From Spirochaeta sp. (GTDB taxonomy: Bacteria; Spirochaetota; Spirochaetia; UBA9216), in the NCBI GenBank assembly GCA_003454605.1, contig DMKD01000317.1, forward strand, positions 1 to 5,511: 5,511 nt of DNA, read 5' to 3'. The notes under the pieces were generated by a model. It did no database searches. It had not been told where the DNA came from and saw only the letters and a list, made by a program, of their open reading frames with translations. Of this stretch, positions 1-5,511 are shown in pieces. Position 1 is the stretch's first letter; each line of letters opens with the position of its first letter. The position numbers and the translations under genes were made by a program.

Positions 1-156
1 GATTACCTTAGCCATCGTATATGTTTTACCCGAGCCCGTAACCCCCTTAAGGGTTTGCTTCTTCTTACCGGCAATCAAACCTTCAGACAGTTTTTCAATA
101 GCCTGTCCCTGGTCTCCCGCCGGCTCAAAATCCGATTTTACTTTAAATACCTGCAT
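1..156 (-). CDS. uvrB: UvrABC system protein B, N-terminal fragment (cut by window edge)
   Basis: This is the first 52 codons of UvrB, the helicase-like subunit of the UvrABC nucleotide excision repair complex, which takes over damaged DNA from UvrA and recruits UvrC in the cytoplasm. The visible protein begins MQVFKVKSDFEPAGDQGQAI, and F-x-P-x-GDQ-x-x-AI is the typical UvrB opening. It is followed by QTLKGVTGSGKTYTMAKVI, which contains the Walker A P-loop (G38 to T45, with K44-T45 contacting ATP phosphates) in the wording typical of UvrB. Full-length UvrB is about 660-680 residues, so over 90% lies outside the window. The ATG at 156-154 is preceded by a Shine-Dalgarno sequence AGGGA (163-167), six bases upstream. 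The gene starts just after the stop of the HtrA-like protease and is probably transcribed with it. I see no obvious SOS operator in the 18-base gap. The family call is very secure despite the short length. Confidence 0.96.
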   Translation of the reverse strand, partial: MQVFKVKSDFEPAGDQGQAIEKLSEGLIAGKKKQTLKGVTGSGKTYTMAKVI

Positions 157-175
157 CGTCTATCCCTGTTCTGAG

Positions 176-1429
176 CTAATCCCAGCTAAGGCCCTCGGCG
201 CGTTCAGAGAGCTCAATCTGCAGTGTTTTTTTCTGCCGCTTTCTGATGACGACGACATCGACAACCTCACCTGGAAGATTATCTTCCAGGGCGGTGAACA
301 TATCAGCAATGGTGGCAGTCTCAAAACCGTCAATTTCAATTATTATGTCTCCGCCGAGATAGATTGTATCACGGCCGTAGCGTACCGGACGGCTTGTATC
401 TCCGCCGCGGATACCGGCTTTATCGGCATTGCCGTCGCGCGCCAGTTCCGAGACGAGGAGGCCTTTGGTGACCGGCAGTTCGGCATAGCGCACAATATTG
501 CGGTCAAGCTGTATCGGGTTAATGTTTATCCAGCCGCGCTTAACCTCACCGTAGGTAATCAAATCAGGGACAACCCTGATAGCTGTATCAACAGGAACTG
601 AAAAGCCTATGCCTACCGATCCGCCGGAGGGGCTGTAGATCATTGTGTTAATACCTATCATGCGCCCCTGTGAGTCAAGCAGCGGGCCGCCCGAGTTACC
701 CGGGTTAATTGAGGCGTCGGTCTGAATCATGCCCTGAATAACCAGGCCGCTGCTCGTCTTTACCGGCCGACCGAGGCCTGAAACTATACCGACGGTGAGA
801 GTGCGGTCGTAACCGTAGGGGTTGCCGATTGCAAGAACCTTCTGCCCTACACGTAAGTCTGTCGAGGTGCCGAATCCTATGGTTGTAAGGTCTTTGTCCT
901 CAGGATCAAACTTGATTATGGCAAGATCATTCTCCTGATCACGTCCTACGACTTCGCCCTCATGGGTAATGCCGTTGTAGAGGGTTATGAATACCTTGTA
1001 CGCATCTTCCACTACGTGATAATTGGTAAGCACATAACCCCGGTTATCTATTATCGAACCCGAACCGGTACCGCCTTCCATGGGTACAGGTTCGAGAAAG
1101 AAATTGATGCCTATTGTTTCGGTCGAGATATTTACAACAGCCTCATTTAAGCTTTCATATATGCTGATTGTGTTTCGTTCTTCGTCGGAATATGAATCAT
1201 AATCAGAAACCTGCATCAGCTGTGTATCGGAAATGGCAGACTGCTGAATTTCGAAAACAGGCTCTTTAACGGCATCTGTCATGACATCTGTCTTGGCCTC
1301 TGCCGCAACTTCCCTTACCACAGATTCAGAGGGGAATTTGAGTAAACCAAAACCTATTATTAAAAAGAAAGCAAGCAAAACGGCTGAGACGGCAATGATT
1401 ATCACCTGACCGCGGCTGTACAATTTCAT
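176..1429 (-). CDS. htrA: Membrane-anchored HtrA/Deg-family serine protease with one PDZ domain
   Basis: The protein has 417 residues and is predicted to act at the periplasmic face of the inner membrane, cutting misfolded envelope proteins. Residues about 8-30 form one hydrophobic segment (IIIAVSAVLLAFFLIIGFGL) that looks like an uncleaved anchor. A polar linker of about 55 residues follows. The trypsin-like domain spans roughly 85-290 with a complete triad: H138 in LTNYHVV, D168 in NDLAIIKF and S246 in INPGNSGGPL. A single PDZ domain covers about 300-410 and carries an insertion (about 341-358) before LGGDIIIEIDG, similar to plant and cyanobacterial Deg proteases. One anchor plus one PDZ resembles DegS, whereas DegP is soluble with two PDZ domains. 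Whether it is a stress-signalling protease or a general one is not decided by sequence. The ATG is supported by GGAGG (1439-1443) nine bases upstream. The stop is TAG, with uvrB starting 18 bases beyond the reading frame's end. Confidence 0.95.
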   Translation of the reverse strand: MKLYSRGQVIIIAVSAVLLAFFLIIGFGLLKFPSESVVREVAAEAKTDVMTDAVKEPVFEIQQSAISDTQLMQVSDYDSYSDEERNTISIYESLNEAVVNISTETIGINFFLEPVPMEGGTGSGSIIDNRGYVLTNYHVVEDAYKVFITLYNGITHEGEVVGRDQENDLAIIKFDPEDKDLTTIGFGTSTDLRVGQKVLAIGNPYGYDRTLTVGIVSGLGRPVKTSSGLVIQGMIQTDASINPGNSGGPLLDSQGRMIGINTMIYSPSGGSVGIGFSVPVDTAIRVVPDLITYGEVKRGWININPIQLDRNIVRYAELPVTKGLLVSELARDGNADKAGIRGGDTSRPVRYGRDTIYLGGDIIIEIDGFETATIADMFTALEDNLPGEVVDVVVIRKRQKKTLQIELSERAEGLSWD

Positions 1430-1438
1430 CGGAACTTT

Positions 1439-1490
1439 CCTCCATCAACTTCTATATAATAAATATAATGTGTATGAAGGGAAATTGCTA
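1439..1490 (-). promoter_or_regulatory. Possible promoter and ribosome binding site of the HtrA-like gene
   Basis: On the minus strand the AT-rich stretch upstream of the protease holds two overlapping -10-like hexamers, TATATT (1467-1462) and TATTAT (1461-1456), each matching TATAAT at five of six positions. The corresponding -35 positions about 17 bases upstream are poor: TAGCAA (1490-1485) or TTTCCC (1484-1479), three of six matches each. A start near 1449-1455 would give a leader of about 20-26 bases containing the strong Shine-Dalgarno GGAGG at 1439-1443. The ribosome binding site is secure. The promoter is a guess made easier by the high AT content. Confidence 0.35.
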
Positions 1491-1509
1491 TAATAAAGAG
1501 GCAGAAGCT

Positions 1510-1548
1510 ATGCAATCCTTTTTATAAAAACCTAATGTCTAATGCAAT
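1510..1548. repeat. Short repeats and AT palindrome in the intergenic gap
   Basis: The gap between the barrel gene and the protease gene contains a perfect 12-bp palindrome TTTTTATAAAAA (1519-1530). It is flanked by two direct copies of ATGCAAT (1510-1516 and 1542-1548), starting 32 bp apart, about three helical turns. CTAATG is also repeated at 1532-1537 and 1539-1544. The arrangement could be an operator upstream of the protease promoter, but it could equally be chance in an AT-rich region. The palindrome has no GC pairs, so it is a poor intrinsic terminator. Confidence 0.4.
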
Positions 1549-1556
1549 ATCTATGT

Positions 1557-2882
1557 TTAAAAAATATATTTAAACTCCAGAGATACAGTTCCGTTGCCCT
1601 CCCAGCTCTTATAGTATGAATCTTTCTCTCCTCCAAAGAATTGACCGCTGAGACCAATCTCATATCCGTCTACCGGATACCATGAGAGTGAGGGATACGC
1701 CATCCAGCCTGCCGCCTCAACAAGATATAGTCCAGCCATGCGCAGATTGAACTTATCCCTGCCGAAGGGCATTTCGAGGGCCGGGATTATGGTGGTGGTA
1801 GTAGCATTGTTATCATAGGCTGCGGCTGTATTAACATCAGTAAGACCACGATCCTCATAATCTAATACCCAGGATTCAGTCGCCTGCAGGCTGAAAAAGA
1901 GATTCGTTCCGGGCAGCAGCAGATCAATACCTGCTAATGCTACAAGACTTGAGTTCCAGTATTCAGGCAGATCTCCTTCGATGTCTTCTGTAAGCCAGCT
2001 GCCGATTTCCGTCCGGAATGTGAAAGGTCCTGCAGCCCATCCCGCTTCTATACCTGCCAGGTGGGCTCTGGTATACAGCATAGTAGTATTAGTTTCCCAG
2101 AAGGCCGGATCAGCCATCTGGGCAGGGTTCGTCCCGATAAACTCCGACTCAAACCTGTATCCCGGTTCAGGTTTATAACCATAATAATACTGAAATCCGA
2201 GGTCCAGAGGACCTAAGCTTGTCGTATATCTAAGGGCGGCGCTGGAACCCGACAGCCCCCCGGGGAGATCTGTGATCAGATTTGGAATCGATGAAGGGTC
2301 GATGACTGCCCAGCGTCCGGTTTCAGCAATGCTGTGACCTGAAAATATAGGAACATAGACGAACTCTAACAGCCCGTTTGTGCCTGCATACAGATTCAGC
2401 TTAAGCATGGCAACGGCATCCTTCATTTCATTAAGATCTGGAACAACTCCGTCCGACTGATTAAGTGGGTTGAGCGGATCCAGAACATGGTAGCCGTCGC
2501 CCTTCCCCCATTCAGCCTTCATCAGCCCGGCCTCAAGGTAGCCGTAATTGAAAAAGTATCTCAGATAAAGTTCATCAAGGATTTCGGTACTGATAATCTC
2601 TTCATCCAGATTAATCCGAATCATAGCTTCAAAATCCCCAGAGGAAGGTGCAATCTCAAGGTTCAAGTAGGGCACCGATGTAAGTTCACTTCCCCATCCG
2701 TCATCCATATAGGATTTAAGAATAAAACCGGTATTCCCGCTAAAGGAAACACCGCCCGGACTACTATCAATTAGATCAGCAGATTCATCTGCCTCGAAGA
2801 TATCGCCGAAACCATCATCTGCGGTTATAATAAAAATTGAAACGGCAGCGAATATCAGTAAAAGAAACATTTTTTTTAACAT
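1557..2882 (-). CDS. DUF1302-like outer membrane beta-barrel protein
   Basis: The protein has 441 residues and is predicted to be a beta-barrel in the outer membrane. An N-terminal signal peptide (MLKKMFLLLIFAAVSIFIITA) probably ends near residue 21, followed by an acidic segment (22-40, DDGFGDIFEADES and onward) that may be periplasmic. The rest alternates amphipathic strands with aromatic residues and Gly/Asp/Asn turns. The C-terminus VSLEFKYIF matches the beta-signal read by the Bam complex, ending in phenylalanine. The segment AEWGKGDGYHVLDPLNPLN (123-141) resembles the WG-x-x-DG-x-x-VLD-x-x-NP motif I associate with DUF1302 barrels, which in proteobacteria often sit beside DUF1329 (LolA-like) and RND genes, the same company as here. 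Its start overlaps the preceding stop as TAATG, with AGGGAG (2889-2894) as ribosome binding site. The stop is TAA. The role is probably the outer membrane end of the transport system. The substrate is unknown. A second ATG at codon 5 is a possible alternative start. Confidence 0.85.
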   Translation of the reverse strand: MLKKMFLLLIFAAVSIFIITADDGFGDIFEADESADLIDSSPGGVSFSGNTGFILKSYMDDGWGSELTSVPYLNLEIAPSSGDFEAMIRINLDEEIISTEILDELYLRYFFNYGYLEAGLMKAEWGKGDGYHVLDPLNPLNQSDGVVPDLNEMKDAVAMLKLNLYAGTNGLLEFVYVPIFSGHSIAETGRWAVIDPSSIPNLITDLPGGLSGSSAALRYTTSLGPLDLGFQYYYGYKPEPGYRFESEFIGTNPAQMADPAFWETNTTMLYTRAHLAGIEAGWAAGPFTFRTEIGSWLTEDIEGDLPEYWNSSLVALAGIDLLLPGTNLFFSLQATESWVLDYEDRGLTDVNTAAAYDNNATTTTIIPALEMPFGRDKFNLRMAGLYLVEAAGWMAYPSLSWYPVDGYEIGLSGQFFGGEKDSYYKSWEGNGTVSLEFKYIF

Positions 2883-3652
2883 TATGGTCTCCCTGTCTGA
2901 AGAAAGTTAGTGGTGAAGTATCCGGGATTGATCGGAATATCATATTTTACCTGGCGCATTTCGAGAACAGTCCTATGATCAGATTCAATGGTAAGCATTA
3001 TCGTTTTCTCTGCCGACCATCGTCCGTCTATCTGCCTCGGGCCCTCCATAGTAAGCTCTTTGAGCAGTGTTCTACCATCTTCGTCATAGAACTCAACCTT
3101 CATTGTCAGGTACGTCTCCTGATCTACCCAGCTAACTATCCGGCCGTAAGATGAATCAGATCCAGCATCAGGGACAGCTTCAACAACCCAGCAGTTTTTG
3201 CCAGCTAGCTTTTCTTCTCCAGCAACTATATATTCAGAATCATCGATATCACCAGCACTCATATCGGAATAGTAAAAGTCGGAACCCATGAATGAACCGT
3301 CGCGTTCGGCTGCAGCGATTCGTCTGACCTTTCTCAGGGATGGAAGATATATCCATTGGTCATCAGCCCGGTCAGTGTTCTCAACAGTCAAAAACCGGGT
3401 ATTCTTTATATTTGCCGGTTCCAGAAATAGAGTAATTGTCTTTGTCAGCCCATCTTCATTTAGAGTCAGCGTCTGAACACGTCTCGTAGATTCATTCCCT
3501 CTGCTGTCAATGAGGCTCATTCTGATGTCCATTGCCGAGCTGTCCGCCTTTTGATTTTCGATAACTAATTCCATAATATCTCTGCCGGTATCAGCAAATA
3601 CCGGAGTTGAAATTAAAAGTAGTATAAAAAACACAGGAACTACCTTTCTCAT
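2882..3652 (-). CDS. Periplasmic LolA-like outer membrane lipoprotein-sorting protein
   Basis: A 256-residue secreted protein of the LolA-like superfamily, probably a periplasmic carrier of lipid or lipidated cargo working with the adjacent RND pump. A signal peptide MRKVVPVFFILLLISTPVFA is followed by a likely signal peptidase I site (VFA|DT). No lipobox cysteine is seen, so it should be soluble. Family hallmarks are FLEPANIKNTRFL (76-88), DDQWIYLPSLRKVRRI (97-112) and GSFMGSDFYYSD (119-130), as in proteins annotated 'outer membrane lipoprotein-sorting protein'. The C-terminal region runs through VKYDIPINPGYFTTNFL. Classical LolA is about 200 residues and differs in these motifs, so this is a relative and not the LolABCDE chaperone itself. 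An in-frame ATG 13 codons upstream (3691) lies inside the RND gene and would put a polar tail before the signal peptide. The start at 3652 is preferred because it gives a clean signal peptide, a strong ribosome binding site and an ATGA overlap with the RND gene. Confidence 0.88.
   Translation of the reverse strand: MRKVVPVFFILLLISTPVFADTGRDIMELVIENQKADSSAMDIRMSLIDSRGNESTRRVQTLTLNEDGLTKTITLFLEPANIKNTRFLTVENTDRADDQWIYLPSLRKVRRIAAAERDGSFMGSDFYYSDMSAGDIDDSEYIVAGEEKLAGKNCWVVEAVPDAGSDSSYGRIVSWVDQETYLTMKVEFYDEDGRTLLKELTMEGPRQIDGRWSAEKTIMLTIESDHRTVLEMRQVKYDIPINPGYFTTNFLQTGRP
2889..2894 (-). promoter_or_regulatory. Ribosome binding site inside the LolA-like gene, for the barrel gene
   Basis: AGGGAG lies six bases before the ATG at 2882-2880, within the last codons of the upstream gene. 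The stop and start share one base (TAATG), so a ribosome that terminates on the LolA-like gene can restart on the barrel gene. Confidence 0.7.
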
Positions 3653-5511
3653 AAGATCTCCCCCGTTAATATTCTGGTTGTTTCTTTCCATGGTATTGTC
3701 TCCTTTGTTGATATATTAATTGCGATTGGCAGAACGACCAATGCCGAAAAGGCCGCAAAGACCATTGCCACAGCAAACAGAATTCCCATCTGACGAATTG
3801 GGATGAAACTTGAGCCGAGCAGACTGAGGAATCCCAGGGATACTGAAGCTGCATTAAATAGAATCGCTCGTCCGGTAGTGCGATAAACACTGATTAGCGG
3901 TGTTGGATTTCCGAAGCTTAGTTCACGTCGGTATGCGGTCATGAAATGAATTGCATAATCGACACCTACACCGACAGCAAGGGCGGCAAGAAGCGATGTA
4001 ATGATGTCCAGATTGAATCCAAGCACTACCATGAAGCTGAATATTCCCATGAGAGCAAAGACCACCGGAATCATACCGATAAGACCTGCCTTTACTGACC
4101 TGAACAGCAGCAGCATAATAAGAAAAACTATGACTAGCGATATACTCAAAGATATCAGCTGGGAGTTAGCAACCAGATCCATCAGAACTACATTGAAGGT
4201 AGATACACCCGCAATCTTGTAGGTCCAGCCGTCCGGAATGGAATAGTCCCAGTAATCCTGTATAGCCTGAGTAACCATCCGTATATCCCTGCTTGTTTCC
4301 CTGTCCAGCCTGATTGTCACAAGAATTTGGTCGGGCTCAAGCGGATCATTGAGCATCATTTCAAGTGAACCGGAATAAAGAATCATATACTGAGTGAGCA
4401 GTTCATGCAGATTATCTTCAGAGCTCAGACCGTATCTTGAGGGTTCGGTAGGTATCTCATTAAAGGTTTCATTTGCTGAAGAGCTATAGGGTTCCGATTC
4501 AGTTATCGTTGTGAAGGGTTCAGCATCAGGCTCATCCGTATCACCCCATAACCCGCCATCTGCAAAGAAGTTAATTTCGGTTTCTTCATCTTCAATGATT
4601 TCGTAGGGAACTCTATCGGCATTCATAATCATGTTCATACGTTTAATACCGGGAACTACCGACTGTACTGAAGTCACCTGCTCCGCTTCACGGGGCAGCC
4701 AATTTTCGAAGGTCTCGAGTTTATTAAGAAATCGCGGCCTAAGGATATCACCCTTTCCGGGAGCTTCAATTACAAGAGAGATATTACCCGTACCCTTAAG
4801 TTTTTCATTGAAAGTATTTGTATCCTGGACCATTTTGGATTCTTGTGAGAAAAACTCAATCAGGTTTGTACCGATATTGATCTTCGGCAGCAGGAGTATC
4901 GTAGCTCCGAAAATTACAATGCTTAACAGAAGAACTGGAATTCTGCCTTTATAAACGATTTTATTAAATACTCGAATCCAGGCACTTTCTCTGTCACGAT
5001 CCTCACCTTTCGATGCGTAGCTTATTCCAACCTTCGCAGGACTGAGACCACGCCGGTAGCGGATCCTGATTAATGCAGGTATGAGAATAAAGGTTAATAA
5101 AAGAGCAAAGAATATGCCCGCGGCACAAAGAGCTCCGAAAACCTTAAAAGGATTCAGCGGACTGAAAAGCTGGGAGAGAAATCCGGCAGCTGTGGTAACC
5201 CCTGCAAGTATTACTGATAAACGTATTCTTCTGCTGACCACATTCAGCATGACAGTAAGCTCATCATAGCTGATACGATCTTCTTTTTCTCCTACAGCCT
5301 CGTAGAAATGGGTCATTATATGAATTCCATACGCACTGCCCACGACCAGTAAAAGGATAGGGACAAGGAGGGTCGCCATAGTGAATGTTATCCCGAGTAC
5401 CCCAATCAGCCCTGTTACCCATATGCAGGTTATAGCCAGCGATATCAGAGGGAAAAGAACCCCCTCAAGTTTCCTGAAAGAAAGGGCCAGAACCAGAATT
5501 ATCAAAACCGC
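3649..5511 (-). CDS. RND/MMPL-superfamily exporter, N-terminus cut by window edge
   Basis: The last 620 residues of an inner membrane RND-superfamily permease (MMPL / 'predicted exporter of the RND superfamily' type). The frame is open through the window edge, so the true start lies outside. Missing are TM1 and most of the first periplasmic domain, probably 150-300 residues. Residues below count from the first visible codon. The first membrane bundle (about 1-150) includes VGSAYGIHI (57-65). A basic cytoplasmic loop (about 150-190) leads to TM7 near 191-209. The second periplasmic domain (about 210-445) contains an acidic low-complexity stretch (about 303-357). The second bundle (about 450-605) carries VGVGVDYAIHF (513-523), the DY motif typical of MMPL/RND proton relays. 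Such pumps use proton flow to move lipids, hopanoids or other hydrophobic molecules. Specificity cannot be read here. The stop TGA overlaps the LolA-like start as ATGA, pointing to a shared operon and joint function. Confidence 0.93.
   Translation of the reverse strand, partial: AVLIILVLALSFRKLEGVLFPLISLAITCIWVTGLIGVLGITFTMATLLVPILLLVVGSAYGIHIMTHFYEAVGEKEDRISYDELTVMLNVVSRRIRLSVILAGVTTAAGFLSQLFSPLNPFKVFGALCAAGIFFALLLTFILIPALIRIRYRRGLSPAKVGISYASKGEDRDRESAWIRVFNKIVYKGRIPVLLLSIVIFGATILLLPKINIGTNLIEFFSQESKMVQDTNTFNEKLKGTGNISLVIEAPGKGDILRPRFLNKLETFENWLPREAEQVTSVQSVVPGIKRMNMIMNADRVPYEIIEDEETEINFFADGGLWGDTDEPDAEPFTTITESEPYSSSANETFNEIPTEPSRYGLSSEDNLHELLTQYMILYSGSLEMMLNDPLEPDQILVTIRLDRETSRDIRMVTQAIQDYWDYSIPDGWTYKIAGVSTFNVVLMDLVANSQLISLSISLVIVFLIMLLLFRSVKAGLIGMIPVVFALMGIFSFMVVLGFNLDIITSLLAALAVGVGVDYAIHFMTAYRRELSFGNPTPLISVYRTTGRAILFNAASVSLGFLSLLGSSFIPIRQMGILFAVAMVFAAFSALVVLPIAINISTKETIPWKETTRILTGEIL
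3658..3664 (-). promoter_or_regulatory. Ribosome binding site deciding the LolA-like start
   Basis: GGGGGAG ends five bases before the ATG at 3652-3650 and lies within the end of the RND gene. It supports this start over the ATG at 3691. The start overlaps the RND stop codon as ATGA (3652-3649), a usual sign of translational coupling. Confidence 0.75.

Noticed and set aside
157..175. SOS (LexA) operator ahead of uvrB
   Set aside because: No LexA-type inverted repeat is visible in this short gap, and spirochaete LexA sites are not something I can judge from memory.
962..1150. Plus-strand open frame of 62 codons inside the HtrA-like gene
   Set aside because: It lies entirely antisense to a gene with a full catalytic triad and shows no recognisable domain. 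It is a shadow frame.
1519..1530. Palindrome TTTTTATAAAAA as a terminator for the transport operon
   Set aside because: The stem is only A-T pairs with no loop space or following U-run beyond itself. An intrinsic terminator would normally need a GC-rich stem.
2487..3154. Plus-strand open frames of 95 and 105 codons (2487-2774 and 2837-3154)
   Set aside because: Both are antisense to well-supported barrel and LolA-like genes and look like no family. One straddles the coupled gene junction.
3666..3890. Second minus-strand frame of 74 codons overlapping the RND C-terminus
   Set aside because: It is an out-of-frame reading of the RND membrane region. The main frame continues intact through it with normal TM segments, so this is not a frameshift.
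4631..4954. Plus-strand open frame of 107 codons inside the RND gene
   Set aside because: It is antisense to the second periplasmic domain and TM7 region of a clear RND gene, with no ribosome binding site or domain evidence.
5503..5505. TTG as a start codon for the RND gene
   Set aside because: The frame is open to the window edge, and the sequence begins in the middle of a transmembrane segment, so TM1 and the first periplasmic domain must lie outside.

Overview
The window reads as a stretch of chromosome from a Gram-negative (two-membrane) bacterium. All five genes lie on the minus strand, so transcription runs from position 5511 towards position 1. A periplasmic LolA-like protein, a beta-barrel protein with a C-terminal phenylalanine and a membrane-anchored HtrA protease all imply an inner membrane, a periplasm and an outer membrane. 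My best guess for the lineage is a spirochaete (Treponema/Spirochaeta-like). This rests on remembered resemblance of the UvrB start and of the RND/LolA-like pair, and is not proven here. I see no mobile element, CRISPR array, tRNA or rRNA.

Region 1557-5511 is a tightly packed three-gene envelope transport operon. First comes an RND/MMPL-type exporter, cut by the window edge so that its N-terminus is missing. Next is a periplasmic LolA-like 'outer membrane lipoprotein-sorting' protein, and last a DUF1302-like outer membrane beta-barrel protein. The first two genes overlap by ATGA and the last two by TAATG, so translation is probably coupled and the products made in matched amounts. Together they could span the envelope: pump in the inner membrane, carrier in the periplasm, barrel in the outer membrane. 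The likely cargo is a lipid or other hydrophobic molecule, but it cannot be read from the sequence.

Region 1430-1556 is the only real intergenic gap. It is AT-rich and carries a 12-bp palindrome, short direct repeats and plausible but weak promoter elements for the next gene. No convincing GC-rich terminator hairpin is visible.

Region 1-1429 holds a complete HtrA/Deg-family serine protease with an N-terminal membrane anchor and one PDZ domain. After 18 bases comes the first 52 codons of uvrB, the damage-recognition helicase subunit of nucleotide excision repair. The short spacing suggests the protease and uvrB are co-transcribed.
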